A stretch of DNA of 64,000 nucleotides from Clostridiales bacterium (GCA_018369015.1 JAGZDD010000004.1:1-64000); one strand, 5' to 3'. Shown: positions 9,168 through 19,833, counted from the stretch's first letter. Notes: generated from the letters alone by a model not told the origin. Numbers and translations are program-made.

Positions 9168-12101
9168 ATGAAATATCCGCAATATTTTACAAAAGACTGT
9201 TTTAAAAAAGAAAGTAACGCAGTCATACAAAAAAAGGTTGACGCTCTTCTTATGGCGATGACCGATGAAGAAAAAGCAGGCTTGTGTCACGGCGGAGTGA
9301 ATCCCAAAATACCCGGACAGATCGCAAACGGCGGTTATATTTTAGGCGTTCCACGTCTGGGCGTACCGGAAATACGCATGTTTGACGGCCCTGCGGGCGT
9401 GACCTCTATTTATGAAACAACAGGACTTCCGGCAGAGGAAATGCTCGCATGTACATGGGACAGATCGCTGGCCCGGGAATACGGGCGTGTGACGGGCAGC
9501 GAAAATGCCATGATCTCCGGCAACTGCCAGCTTGGAGCCGAAGTAGACCTTGCGCGGACGACTCATTTTAACCGGACAAGGGATATGCTGGGCGAGGACC
9601 CGTGCCTTGCGTCGGAACTGGCCGTGGAAATCGTGAAAGGGATCCAGGAAGAGGGCGTTATGGCAACATTAAAGCATTTTGCCGGCTATATCGTGAGCGC
9701 AAACCCGGCAAATTCGCCGGATACCCGGATCGATGAGCAGACGATGCATGAGCTTTACTTAAAGCCTTTTGAAAAATGCATACACGAGGGAAATGCCGCG
9801 GCAGTGATGACCGCCTATAACCGGATCAACGGACCCTATGCCGCCAATTCGGCGGCTCTGCTAAAGGATGTACTGAGACATCAATGGAATTTTGACGGCT
9901 TTGCCATGTGCGACTGGGGAGGAAACCACAGCTTTTCTTTGAGAAACGGGATGGATATCGAAATGCCTGCGGGCGCTTATAACAGTACCGAACGTATTTT
10001 AAAATTCCTGGAGGATGGGCGGTTATCCCATGATGAATTAAACGCGGCGGCCCGCCATGTACTTACGGGAATGGGCAAGCTTGGCTATCTGTCTTTAGTA
10101 GCTCTTGACTGCGAGGGGCACGTTCAGGCTGAGGAAAACCGGGAGACGCCGATCCGTATGCCGGATACATATAAAGAAAATCAAGAACGTCTTGAAGAAA
10201 ACGCCCGGCTGGCTCAGGAAGCCGCCATAAGAGGCGCGGTGCTTTTAAAAAACGAAGACAAGGCACTGCCGATTTGCGAAGATGCCCTTTCAGATGATGA
10301 TTTTATCGCGCTGATCGGCCCCGCAGGACTCCGTCCGGTATGCGGCTATGGACAGGAGCGCGCCTACGGTACATTAAAATATATGGACAGCCCTTTTGAA
10401 GCGCTGAAAGAGATAAGCGGCCGTCCGGAAAAATACCAGGCTTTTGAGGGGATCGGCATTTTTGGAACCGTAGTTCCACAGCAGGCGCTGTCTGCCGACG
10501 CGGATGGAAAAAGTCCGGGGCTTTTAAGATATTACGGTATTTCAAAAGAAGATGGCTACCGGCCGCCTCTAGGCGTTGGCGGCGAAGGTGAGGAATTTAT
10601 AGGAACCGCATCAAGAGACGCTGATGCCGACGAGGAGGAAGGAACCCTTGATTTTAAGCCCCTTGACTTATTTATGCCGTCCAATGACGCTGTGGATATG
10701 GAAGGCTTTGAAACGGGGAGCCTGTGGGGAACGGATCCGGTGATCGATTTTTCATGCCCTGTGCCAGATAAGGAAAATGATGCAGCGGTGACTGCCTATA
10801 AAAACAGCGGACGGGGCAATGCTTTTGTCAAAGGTGAAGCCTATACATGGAAGGGCTATCTATATGCACAGGAAACCGGGGAATATCAGTTTAACCTTGA
10901 GGGGATCGGCGGCACGCTTGTTTTTAAGATGGATGTAGATGGCAGCGGATATACCGATATGGGGCTTATAAAAATGCGTGAAGGTTCTCAGTGGCCCTGG
11001 GGAAATCTTATGTGTACGCCGTCGGGTATGGAGATCGCTTCGACCCGTGTGTTCCTTGAAGGCGGACGGCGCTACCCGGTCATTATTTACGCGAAGGCTC
11101 TTATGGAAACAAAGGATTTACAGCTGCGCCTTACATGGGTCACGCCGTCTGCCCGTTTAAAGCTGCGGCAGGAGGCGCTTGAAGCGGCGAAGCGGGCGGC
11201 AGCGACGGTCTTTTTTATCCACAGCGGCTATAAAATAGCTTATGGCAAGGCGGAAAGCGGCCTTTCCTTTGCGGAGGGCTTAAGCCTTGAGCTGGAAGAA
11301 GAGCAAAAGAGCCTGCTTTTGGAAACCGCTAAAGCATGCCACAGCCACGGACATAAATTCATCGTTGCGGCCTATAATGGCAGCGCCTTTGCTATGGGGC
11401 CATGGATCGATGAAACGGATGCTCTGCTTTATATGTGGATGCCCGGTCAGGGCGGGGCCGCGGCGCTGGCTAAGCTGCTCTTAGGGCAGCGCAATCCTTC
11501 CGGCAAGCTCTCCCAAAGCTTTCCGGCGTTTAATGAAGACACATTAATTACGGATTCCAAAGCCCATGAGCAGGAGCGCTGGTACGGGGAAAAAACTCCG
11601 GGAAAACCGGATAAGATACGGGCATCGGAAGGGATCTTCACCGGCTACCGCTGGTATGATAAAACGGGAAAAGCGCCATTGTTCCCCTTTGGGTTCGGGA
11701 AAAGCTATACGACGTTTGAGTACAGCGGTCTTCATGTGCAAAAACAGGCGCAGGGGCTGTTGGTGTCATTATCCGTAGAAAATACCGGACAAATGGAAGG
11801 CGATGAAATCGTCCAGATTTACGTGTCCGGTGGAACGGTGCCTGCCCACGTCATGCTGGCCCAAAAACAATTATGCGGCTTTGCGCGGCTTGCCCATATG
11901 AAGCCCGGTGAGAAACGCAGTGCAGATATCCAGATCCCCTATGACCGCTTTTGGTACTGGGATCCTATGGCTGAGGAAGTACAAAGCGCCGACGGCACAT
12001 GGAACCGCTGGCAAAGGATTGGCGGCATGCGTACGATCATGGCCGGGCCGTCCAGCCAGGATCTGCCTCTTTGCGCGGATATAGACATTTTTAAATATTA
12101 G
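9168..12101 (+). CDS. GH3 beta-glycosidase with PA14 domain
   Basis: Cytoplasmic exo-beta-glycosidase, probably a beta-glucosidase, with no signal peptide. Order: GH3 barrel (about 30-300) with nucleophile Asp249 in MCDWGG, alpha/beta sandwich split by a PA14 domain (about 550-680, GYLYAQETGEYQF), and a C-terminal fibronectin-III-like domain (PFGFGKSYTTF). PA14 insertions occur in GH3 enzymes acting on short or aryl glucosides. The start at 9168 is chosen because GAGGAGGAAG lies directly upstream; an earlier in-frame ATG at 9153 overlaps the permease stop. The length (977 aa) is typical for the PA14-bearing type. It presumably cleaves what module A imports. Confidence 0.92.
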   Translation: MKYPQYFTKDCFKKESNAVIQKKVDALLMAMTDEEKAGLCHGGVNPKIPGQIANGGYILGVPRLGVPEIRMFDGPAGVTSIYETTGLPAEEMLACTWDRSLAREYGRVTGSENAMISGNCQLGAEVDLARTTHFNRTRDMLGEDPCLASELAVEIVKGIQEEGVMATLKHFAGYIVSANPANSPDTRIDEQTMHELYLKPFEKCIHEGNAAAVMTAYNRINGPYAANSAALLKDVLRHQWNFDGFAMCDWGGNHSFSLRNGMDIEMPAGAYNSTERILKFLEDGRLSHDELNAAARHVLTGMGKLGYLSLVALDCEGHVQAEENRETPIRMPDTYKENQERLEENARLAQEAAIRGAVLLKNEDKALPICEDALSDDDFIALIGPAGLRPVCGYGQERAYGTLKYMDSPFEALKEISGRPEKYQAFEGIGIFGTVVPQQALSADADGKSPGLLRYYGISKEDGYRPPLGVGGEGEEFIGTASRDADADEEEGTLDFKPLDLFMPSNDAVDMEGFETGSLWGTDPVIDFSCPVPDKENDAAVTAYKNSGRGNAFVKGEAYTWKGYLYAQETGEYQFNLEGIGGTLVFKMDVDGSGYTDMGLIKMREGSQWPWGNLMCTPSGMEIASTRVFLEGGRRYPVIIYAKALMETKDLQLRLTWVTPSARLKLRQEALEAAKRAAATVFFIHSGYKIAYGKAESGLSFAEGLSLELEEEQKSLLLETAKACHSHGHKFIVAAYNGSAFAMGPWIDETDALLYMWMPGQGGAAALAKLLLGQRNPSGKLSQSFPAFNEDTLITDSKAHEQERWYGEKTPGKPDKIRASEGIFTGYRWYDKTGKAPLFPFGFGKSYTTFEYSGLHVQKQAQGLLVSLSVENTGQMEGDEIVQIYVSGGTVPAHVMLAQKQLCGFARLAHMKPGEKRSADIQIPYDRFWYWDPMAEEVQSADGTWNRWQRIGGMRTIMAGPSSQDLPLCADIDIFKY

Positions 12102-12121
12102 TGCTTTAATAGTAGTAACAA

Positions 12122-12175
12122 AAGCCCAGGCCAACGGGAGCATATCGGGAGATTTGCTTTTATTTGCCTGGGCTT
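12122..12175 (+). terminator. Hairpin after GH3 gene
   Basis: A perfect 10-bp stem pairs AAGCCCAGGC (12122-12131) with GCCTGGGCTT (12166-12175). No T tract follows, so it may be a weak terminator or an mRNA end-stabilising hairpin between the metabolic genes and the regulators. Confidence 0.5.
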
Positions 12176-12199
12176 AAGATGTTTAGGAGGCTGTAACGG

Positions 12200-13760
12200 A
12201 TGAAGGATATTCTTTTACTGGACGATGAAATGCTTGTGATTGAAGCGATTAAGGAAAATATTGACTGGGAGGCTGTCGGCGCCGGACATGTGTACCTGTG
12301 CGATAATGTATCGGCGGCGATGGAGCTTTGCCAGACCCATGAGATCGCCCTGGCTGTCAGCGATATTGAGATGCCGGGGGGGGGTAAATGGCATTACCTT
12401 TGCAGGATGGCTGCGTGAGCATGTGCCGGACACGGCCATCTTGTTTTTAACGGGCTATGCACAGTTTTCCTATGCGAAAGCGGCAGTCGCCCTAAAAGCC
12501 GAGGATTATATTTTAAAGCCGGTGCGCTACGACGAGCTTGCAAAGAAGATCAGCGATATTTTAAAAAAGGCGGAGCTTAGAGAAAAAGAAAAGCAGATGC
12601 GAAGTATTTATACGCTAAAGCAGGGAGAATTGATGGACGATTTTATCCGCTTTGCCCTTAAATCCAAAGAAGAATTTAGGGGAACACAGCTTCAGGAGCT
12701 GTGCGAGCGTTTTCATATGGGCTTTTCTTCGGAAAGCCGCTTTTTGCTTTTATGGATCCATTTTCTGGAAAAAAGCGCGCCGGATTACAATGATACGGAG
12801 CTGATCAAAAAGGAATTTTATGAGGCATACGAAGAATCCGGGGTCAATATTTTTATTTCCGGCTTTTCCATAGGAAAGCTTTGTATATGCCTGGAATATA
12901 CAAAGGAACATCTGCCGGTGATGGATAAAGCAAGGAGCGTGGCGGCGGCCATTATTGAAAAGCGTCCGGAGCCGTGCTGCTGCTTTTTTTCCGAGCTGCT
13001 CCAAATTGAGCAGATGATCCCGGCCCTGCGCAAGCTGGCCGACAGAGATGCGAAAAATGTACTTTATCAGAATAAGGTCGTGCTCGTGGGAAACCGGAAC
13101 ATATACAGCGAAGAAAGCAGCCGGATCGATTATGGAAAATGGGCGGTGCTCCTTGAGGACGCAGATATGAAAAAGCTGGAAGCTGCCATTGATTTTACGG
13201 TCCAGAGCATTGTAGTGTCCGGAAAAATGGACGCGGCGGCCCTTCGTAAGCTGTACAATAATTTTATGCAGATAGTGTATCACTATATCGGAGAAAATTT
13301 CAGCAGCCGCCAGGATATTGCCGCTGATGAAAGTCTTAATGAACTTCAGGAGCGGGCCGTTTTGTCCGTTGAGGATTTCAGGCGCTTTGTCCGGCATTTC
13401 CTGCAACAGATCGAGATGCTCCAAAGAGCCGGAAATGTGGAAAATATTGTTGAAAATGTAAAAAAATATATTGAGGGGCATATCAAAGAAAAGATCAGCC
13501 GGACCGATATCGCGGAGTATGTGGCTTTGAGTGAAAATTATCTGTCGCGGCTGTTTCATAAAGAAACGGGAATGTCCATTTCCGATTATATTTTGCAAAA
13601 ACGTTTAAATATGGCAAAAAAGCTGCTCATCCAAACGAACATGTCCATATCCGGCATTGGTGAGACGGTCGGTTATGAAACGACGGCGTATTTTATACGT
13701 CTGTTTAAGCGGGAGCTTGGGATGACGCCCAAAGAGTACCGAAAACAAATGCGTATATGA
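12200..13760 (+). pseudogene. YesN-type response regulator, frameshifted at G9 tract
   Basis: Cytoplasmic response regulator with a receiver domain and a C-terminal AraC-type DNA-binding domain. The first frame (from ATG 12200) encodes LLLDDE and phospho-acceptor Asp55 in SDIEMP, then hits nine consecutive G (12376-12384) and stops at 12418. Removing one G restores a single 519-aa frame that continues with the missing receiver strands (FLTGYAQ, LKPV), a helical linker and the two HTH motifs ending KEYRKQM. Everything else in the protein is intact, so the lesion is one homopolymer length change: phase variation, a recent mutation, or a sequence error. It lies directly upstream of the kinase at 13845, its likely partner. 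Confidence 0.82.
12376..12384 (+). repeat. G9 homopolymer tract in receiver domain
   Basis: Nine consecutive G directly after the phospho-acceptor motif codons of the response regulator. This is the longest G run I see in the window and the exact point where the reading frame breaks. Confidence 0.9.
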
Positions 13761-13844
13761 CAGGCTGGTGTATAAAGCGGATGGGGAAGCGGCCGGGAAA
13801 ACGGAAGGGAAAGCCCGGCGGTATCGGAAACGGAGGTCCAAAAG

Positions 13845-15551
13845 TTGAAAAGAGAAGTCAAAATGCTGCACCTTGTGCGGCTTTATACGGTGATACTGAT
13901 TATCCTGTTTATTGGGATTGTTATTTACATTAACGCCTTTGCCCTTCGGAAGCTGCGCGCCTCGGAGTATGCCAGCGAGCAGGAGCTTCTTGGCAGTTTT
14001 GCGAAAGTATGGAACGATACGCTGGAAAATAATACAGTATTTGTGGAGAACTTTATTGCTAACAGCGAGGCGGTGGCCAGACTTAACGTGGCGCGGCGGC
14101 ACGAGGATAAAGTTTACGCCCTTCAGGATATTAAAAAATCCATGGACGAATATGCCCTGTTAAATTATGGGATGAATGAGCTGTTTTTTTACTATGAAAA
14201 CGGAGAAGAAAAAGAATATCTTTCAGCCTATCAAAATACGCCTATGACCTCCAGGACGACTTACGAGCGCATAGACGAGATGATCGCTCTTTACCAGAAG
14301 TCCGGTGTGACAAAAAAGTGGGTTATTGAAAAGATCGATGGGGAAAACTATCTCATTTATATCAATGAAAAAAACGGCAATTATGCCGGATGCTGGTGTC
14401 TGGTGGAGCATCTTATCGATATGGCTGAAAATGAAGAGGGTGATTTCAGACATTTTTTTATAACCGATGGCAGCGGCATATCAAGGACGGACGGCTATCT
14501 GGACGGCGAAGCTGTGGATCTTTTTGCAGATTCATGGGAAGATCCCCAAAATGGGGAACGCTGCCGGCAGATCGCTGTGAAATCCGATCTGATGGATATT
14601 TATTTTGTCGAGCATATTGAAATCAGCGCCCAGGAGGCTTCCCTTGTGGGAATACGAAATATTATGGTCGTGCTGACCGTCATTCTCGGAGGGGCGCTCA
14701 TACTGTTTTCGGCCTATATGGAATATTTTTTATACAGGCCCATACGAAAGCTTGTGTCTAAAATGGTGGAAATCTCCGAAGGCAACTTTGAGGCCCATAT
14801 CACGGACGCAACAAATCTGCGGGAAATAAGGATCCTTAACCAGACCTTTAATACAATGGTGGATGAGATCAAAAACTTAAAGATCACGGTTTACGAGGAC
14901 GCGCTCAGGGAACAAAAAACAAAGCTTGCCTGGCTGCAAATGCAGATACGGCCCCACTTTTTAGTCAATGCCCTCAATACGGTGTATTCGATGATCAATA
15001 TGAAGCGGGAACAGGGAGCCTTGGATATGTGCATTTATTTGTCCAGGTATTTTCAGTTTTTGTATAACAAACCGACAGAGCTTATATTGATAACAGAAGA
15101 AATTGAGCATGTGTCTATGTATATAAAGATACAAAAGCTGCGCCGGCCGGAGCATGTCTTTTATGAGATCTCCATAGATGAGGCGTGCGGTCTGTGCCTT
15201 CTGCCGCCGCTGCTGCTGCAGACCTTTGTGGAGAACAGCTTTAAGTACGGCGGAGATCCGGCTGGGAAGATCGACATTTTTATAAGCGCAAAAAAAGAGG
15301 GAAATGATACGGTGATGACGGTCCGCGATCATGGGCCAGGATTCCCGGGGAATGTTCTTGCAGATATTTGCTCCGGCCGCCCGGTTGTGTGTGATGCCCG
15401 GGAATGTGTGGGCGTGTTTAATGCCTGCGAGCGCCTGAAGCTCTTTTTCGGTGCCAGAGCCGGGATGAACGTCTATAATGACGGCGGCGCGGTTGTGGTG
15501 ATCCGTATTCCAGGGGAGGGGAAGGACAATAATGCGAAAAAAGAAAAGTAA
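13845..15551 (+). CDS. YesM-type sensor histidine kinase
   Basis: Membrane sensor kinase of the His_kinase (PF06580) family, paired with the regulator at 12200. Order: transmembrane helix (about 10-30), extracytoplasmic sensor (about 35-260), second transmembrane helix (about 265-290), HAMP linker, dimerisation/phosphorylation block QIRPHFLVNALN with His371, and HATPase with DHGPGFPG. A TTG start at 13845 is chosen because GGAGG sits 8 bases before it; the ATG at 13863 is too distant. The 568-aa length is normal. Its 3' end overlaps the next kinase gene by 20 bases. The signal is probably a sugar bound by the module A or B lipoprotein, by analogy. Confidence 0.9.
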   Translation: MKREVKMLHLVRLYTVILIILFIGIVIYINAFALRKLRASEYASEQELLGSFAKVWNDTLENNTVFVENFIANSEAVARLNVARRHEDKVYALQDIKKSMDEYALLNYGMNELFFYYENGEEKEYLSAYQNTPMTSRTTYERIDEMIALYQKSGVTKKWVIEKIDGENYLIYINEKNGNYAGCWCLVEHLIDMAENEEGDFRHFFITDGSGISRTDGYLDGEAVDLFADSWEDPQNGERCRQIAVKSDLMDIYFVEHIEISAQEASLVGIRNIMVVLTVILGGALILFSAYMEYFLYRPIRKLVSKMVEISEGNFEAHITDATNLREIRILNQTFNTMVDEIKNLKITVYEDALREQKTKLAWLQMQIRPHFLVNALNTVYSMINMKREQGALDMCIYLSRYFQFLYNKPTELILITEEIEHVSMYIKIQKLRRPEHVFYEISIDEACGLCLLPPLLLQTFVENSFKYGGDPAGKIDIFISAKKEGNDTVMTVRDHGPGFPGNVLADICSGRPVVCDARECVGVFNACERLKLFFGARAGMNVYNDGGAVVVIRIPGEGKDNNAKKEK

Positions 15552-17213
15552 ATCCATACTCCGGCAGGTCATTTTGTTTCCTGCGTCTGTGACACTGTTC
15601 ATTTTGCTCGCTGCCATCAGCCTGTGCTTTTTCAGTATCCACATCCTTGACAAAAGGAGTGTGGAAAATGTGATGAACGGATTGCACATCGCTGTGAACC
15701 AGCTGCAAAACGAGCTTGGACAGATCGATGAAGCCTTTTTAAAATACTGGAACCAAAGCGACAGCTGCGGTTATTTGAGCCGGATTGATTCCAGGAAGCC
15801 GGTGGATATGTTCCTTGAGTACCAGCTTGAAACTGTGGACTGGATGAATCATATGGTGGGCCTTTACCATCTGGTATCGGGCGCCTTTGTTTATTATGAA
15901 AATATCGACCTGATGCTTTTTCGCGGGATGGCAGACCAAAGCATCCATGAGTATATTGTAAAAAGGTTAAAAAACGTGGATGGCGAATGTAACGTGTGGG
16001 AGCTTGTGACCGTTGCCGGGGAACAATATCTTATAACAATAAAGCATTACGGGAGCTTTTACGGAGGTGTATGGCTTCCGGCCTCGAAGATGGACAGCAA
16101 AAAAATGTTCGGGGGGGGTATAGACTTACCTATCTGATGGATGCCTCGATGGAAAATACGGTTTCAGATACCAAACTTGGCGCTTTGCTCAAGCTTAAGG
16201 GCTTTGAAGAAAACATAAGGGCGGAAGGAAAAAGTTACCACAATTACCGTGTCGAAGCCCCGGATCAGAGATTATATCTTGGCATATTGGTTTCAAAACG
16301 TTATTTTTGGGAGGATATCCCGTTGCCGGTCAAAGGGATTTTCTTACTTTTAGGCATTTGTGTTTTGCTGTTTCCCATGGTGATCGTATGGTTAAGGCGC
16401 AGGATCGTCCGCCCGATACAGATTTTAGATACTGCAATGAAAGCCGCGGGAGAAGGCGATCTGGATTACCGTATCCGGGAGATCGTACCGGGGCGGCCCA
16501 ATGAGCTGGAGCGGCTGATGAACGGCTTTAACCGTATGATGGAAGAGATCAATACCTTGTCGGTCAGTCTTTATAAGACAAAAATACGGGAGCAGAAGAT
16601 TAAGCTTAAGTATATCAGCCAGATGATCCAGCCCCACTTTGTCCTTAACGCCCTTAACATTATGTATACATACCGGAAAAACGAATTTGGACTGATGAAA
16701 AAAATGATCCGCTATCTGATGGAATATTTCCGGTATGTTGTTTATCTGCGGGCAGACTTTGTGACCCTTTCGCAGGAAATGCGCCATATTGAAAATTATC
16801 TCAATATCCAGAAAGAGAGGTACATGGATGCCTTTGATTTTTTTGTGGAATGGGAATCCGGCGTTTCTGACTGCCATATCCCGCCGCTCATCATCCAGAC
16901 CTTTGCGGAAAATTGCCTGAAATACGGAAAAAGGTGCGATGAGCCAATGTTTGTCTATGTTCTGGCCAATGAGCAGGATGGGCTGCTTAAGCTTGTCATA
17001 GCCGACAGCGGGAATGGGTTTAGCGGGGAAGTCTTAGAAAAGATCGAGACGTTCATAAAGACACGGGAATATTGTGATGATCTTGGGATCGGCATACAAA
17101 ACGCTATCGAGCGAATGGATATTTTGTATGGAAAGCATGTGGATGTCCATATACACAACGCTCTTTATGGCGGGGCGGTCGTTGAGCTGTTTCTTCCGCT
17201 GAGCGCAGGGTGA
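15532..17213 (+). pseudogene. YesM-type sensor histidine kinase, frameshifted at G8 tract
   Basis: Second sensor kinase of the block. The first frame (ATG 15532) encodes a transmembrane helix and most of the extracytoplasmic sensor, reaches eight G (16111-16118) and stops at 16137. The second frame continues with the rest of the sensor, the second transmembrane helix (GIFLLLGICVLLFPMVIVWL), HAMP, the IQPHFVLNALN phosphorylation motif and the HATPase. Adding one G gives a single 560-aa protein, close to its neighbour's 568. As it stands no full kinase can be made. The cognate regulator at 17246 is intact. It may be phase-variable, mutated, or a homopolymer sequencing error. Confidence 0.82.
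16111..16118 (+). repeat. G8 homopolymer tract in sensor kinase
   Basis: Eight consecutive G in the sensor-domain coding region, the second-longest G run I see in the window, again at the exact frame break. Confidence 0.9.
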
Positions 17214-17245
17214 CGCCGGTTTACAAAAGAAATGGGGGCAGACAA

Positions 17246-18022
17246 ATGTATAATGCGATTATTGTTGATGATGAGCCGAGAGCAGTAGCGGCGCTCAAAG
17301 AAAATATCCCCTGGAAAAGATGTGGGATACGGAAAGTCTATGAGGCTTCAAATATAGCTGCGGCAATGAAAACGATCCAGGAAGCGCAGATCGAGGTTTT
17401 GATCTGCGATATTGAAATGCCAAACGGGTATGGAACGTCGCTTCTTAAATGGCTCAGAGAAAACCGATTTAATTTGAGCTGTATTTTCGTAACGTGCCAT
17501 CAGGAATATCATCTGATGCGGCAGGCGTTGCAGCTGCAATGCTATGACTATATTTTAAAGCCCATTGATTATGAAGAATTTACGGAACTGCTATCGGAAA
17601 TGGTTGAAAAGATGGAGCGGCAGGAAGCCGGAGAGCGTTCTGGCAAGGAGCATTTTGGAACGCTTATGAATACCGATATCCTAAAGAAAGACGAACAAAG
17701 CCTGCGCCATATTGATCTGGAGGTGAAGCGTTATGTGCGGGAGCATTTAAGTGAAGATATGTCTGTCGCGGAGATTGCCGGCTGTCTGCATTTCCATCCG
17801 AATTATCTGATGCGGGTTTTTAAAAATGAAACGGGAATGTCCATATTAGAGTATATTGTCACCGCGAGGATGGAGGCAGCAAGAAAGCTCCTTAAGGGAA
17901 CCCGTCTTCCGGTCAAGGATGTTGCAGACATGGTCGGCTACGGTGACTGTGCTTATTTTACCCGGATCTTCCACAGAGAGACGGGGATGACGCCGTCTTT
18001 GTTCCGCAAGCTTTACGGATAA
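17246..18022 (+). CDS. YesN/AraC-type response regulator
   Basis: Response regulator of the frameshifted kinase at 15532. The receiver has VDDE, phospho-acceptor Asp55 in CDIEMP and the LKPIDYEE lysine motif. A short linker leads to an AraC two-HTH domain (about residues 160-258, HFHPNYLMRVFKNETG and the terminal MTPSLFRKLYG). At 258 aa it is the compact form without the long middle helical region of the 12200 gene. The start at 17246 follows GGGGGCAG; an in-frame ATG at 17210 would add 12 unlikely residues. It lies 3' of the kinase and directly upstream of module B, whose promoter it may control. Confidence 0.9.
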   Translation: MYNAIIVDDEPRAVAALKENIPWKRCGIRKVYEASNIAAAMKTIQEAQIEVLICDIEMPNGYGTSLLKWLRENRFNLSCIFVTCHQEYHLMRQALQLQCYDYILKPIDYEEFTELLSEMVEKMERQEAGERSGKEHFGTLMNTDILKKDEQSLRHIDLEVKRYVREHLSEDMSVAEIAGCLHFHPNYLMRVFKNETGMSILEYIVTARMEAARKLLKGTRLPVKDVADMVGYGDCAYFTRIFHRETGMTPSLFRKLYG

Positions 18023-18110
18023 CCCAAGCGCTGAAAAACGAAAAATGCAGGAGCCTCAAAGATTAAAAAACAGGCGGGCTTTAGGGAAGGTTATGATTTT
18101 AATAGTTTAT

Positions 18111-18153
18111 GTCAGTAATGTTATACTGACCGGCGTACAGCCTCCGGTATAAT
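18111..18153 (+). promoter_or_regulatory. Predicted promoter and operator dyad of module B
   Basis: A consensus TATAAT lies at 18148-18153 with CTGACC or ACTGAC 16-17 bases upstream as a weak -35. A perfect dyad GTCAGTA-N6-TACTGAC (18111-18117, 18124-18130) overlaps the -35, as expected of an operator. The binding factor may be the regulator encoded just upstream, but that is a guess. Confidence 0.55.
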
Positions 18154-18208
18154 AGTCACATAAGCAGCAGACAGATTTGTTTGCGCTATGGGATAGGAGG
18201 TTTATCAA

Positions 18209-19768
18209 ATGAAAAAAACAGCACTATTTTTAACCGCAGCTATGGTCCTTGGTTCCCTTATGGGGTGTGGAGCAAAGGATACACCCGCCGGCGATACTTC
18301 CGGGAGCGGCTCGCCAGATACCGGGAACAGTGCGGTAACCGACAGCTCTGGTAAAGGAAGCGCAGAACCCTATGATATCGCCATTGAAATGCTGTATTTT
18401 GGCATGGAGGACCAGGATATGCAGGAGGTGCTTGACGCCATTAATGCCATTACGGTTCCGGCCATTAATGCCACGGTCAGCTTTGTGCCCACATCATTTT
18501 CCGAGATGGCGACAAAGCCGGGGCTGTGGCATTCCAGCGGCGATAAGGTCGACGTCCTTATGACCGGGATGATGACCGATCCGCAGCAGCTTGCAGAACA
18601 GGGGCTTTTGTATCCTTTAGACGACCTGCTTGCCTCTTCAGACAAGCTGACAGAGCTTGCCGGGGATTTATTGCAGGCCTGCCGGTATCAGGGAGTCACC
18701 TATGCCTATCCGCTGGATCTGTATTTGGGAAATGGCTCGGCTTTCTTTTATGATGAAGCCCTGGCCGAGCAATACGGTATTACGCTTCCGGAGAGCGTAA
18801 CGACCGAGGCTGAATTGGAATCCGTGCTTGAACAGGTGAAAAACAGCGGTATGAGCCAATATGCTATGACGTATGGCGACGGCGTTCTTGTTTATCATAC
18901 TTTTGGCTACGACATGGAGAATTTCGGTGACAACTACTGTTCCAGAGGCGTTATTTTAGGGAACGGCGAAAATACAGAGGTTGTCAACTGGTATGCGTCC
19001 GAGGAATATGAGCAGATGTGCCGGCTGCACCGGGAATGGTATGAAGCAGGGTATCTGATCCCGGATTCATTGTCCAATGGCTATACCTATTATGACTGTA
19101 TGGCCCAGGGAACGGTATTCGGCTTTATATCCAGCGACGGCGCTTCCGTAGGAAAAGAATATTATGAGAAACAAACAGGAAAAAAATTAGGCAAGGTAAC
19201 GATCTCGGAACCGATCGTGCGCAGCAGTGATGTTGTTGTCAATACATGGGGCATTTCCTCGTCCTGTGAAAATCCTGAAAAGGTCATGGAGTTTATGGAG
19301 CTGCTATATACGGACAGCGAGCTTTCCAACCTTTTCAATTACGGTATTGAAGGCAGGCATTATGTCAAGACATCGGAAAGCAGCCGGCTCATTGATTATC
19401 CTGAGGGCGTGGACCCGTCGAATATGACCTATGGAACAAGCGTAACAACGGGCAGCTTTGGCGACCGGACGCTCCTTTACGCGTGGAGCGACAGCTGGAC
19501 GGAGGAATCCTTAGCAGGCGTTACAAAGTACGGTATTTCTGAAGCAGCACCGTCGCCGTATCTTGGATTAAATTATGATATGTCCAATGTCGTGACTGAT
19601 AATGCGGCTGTGATGACTGTCATCCAGAAATATGCGCCGTCTTTAGGCTGCGGTGTTGTAGATGTGGATGAAACCCTGCCGAAGTTTTTAGAAGAACTTG
19701 AAACCGCAGGCATGGGGAAGATTATCGGGGACACCCAGGCTCAGGTCGACGCTTATCTTTCAGAGTAA
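18209..19768 (+). CDS. ABC sugar transporter substrate-binding lipoprotein, module B
   Basis: Receptor lipoprotein of the module B importer. The signal peptide ends in lipobox LMGC with Cys20, followed by a Ser/Gly/Asp-rich linker, a solute-binding fold and a DUF3502-like C terminus (TLPKFLEELETAGMGKIIGDT). The 519-aa length equals that of its three paralogs here. AGGAGG precedes the start. It is followed by a strong terminator, so downstream genes probably receive either read-through or a separate promoter; this fits the higher expression usually needed for binding proteins. Confidence 0.92.
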   Translation: MKKTALFLTAAMVLGSLMGCGAKDTPAGDTSGSGSPDTGNSAVTDSSGKGSAEPYDIAIEMLYFGMEDQDMQEVLDAINAITVPAINATVSFVPTSFSEMATKPGLWHSSGDKVDVLMTGMMTDPQQLAEQGLLYPLDDLLASSDKLTELAGDLLQACRYQGVTYAYPLDLYLGNGSAFFYDEALAEQYGITLPESVTTEAELESVLEQVKNSGMSQYAMTYGDGVLVYHTFGYDMENFGDNYCSRGVILGNGENTEVVNWYASEEYEQMCRLHREWYEAGYLIPDSLSNGYTYYDCMAQGTVFGFISSDGASVGKEYYEKQTGKKLGKVTISEPIVRSSDVVVNTWGISSSCENPEKVMEFMELLYTDSELSNLFNYGIEGRHYVKTSESSRLIDYPEGVDPSNMTYGTSVTTGSFGDRTLLYAWSDSWTEESLAGVTKYGISEAAPSPYLGLNYDMSNVVTDNAAVMTVIQKYAPSLGCGVVDVDETLPKFLEELETAGMGKIIGDTQAQVDAYLSE

Positions 19769-19833
19769 GCCAGGCTCAGGCGGACGCGGTCTTTCAAACT
19801 AAGCCATAGCGCGTCAGAACGTTCAATTTCATC

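Noticed and set aside
12750..13598. 282-residue open frame on the - strand
   Set aside because: It is antisense to the regulator at 12200, has no domain features and no ribosome site; a shadow frame.
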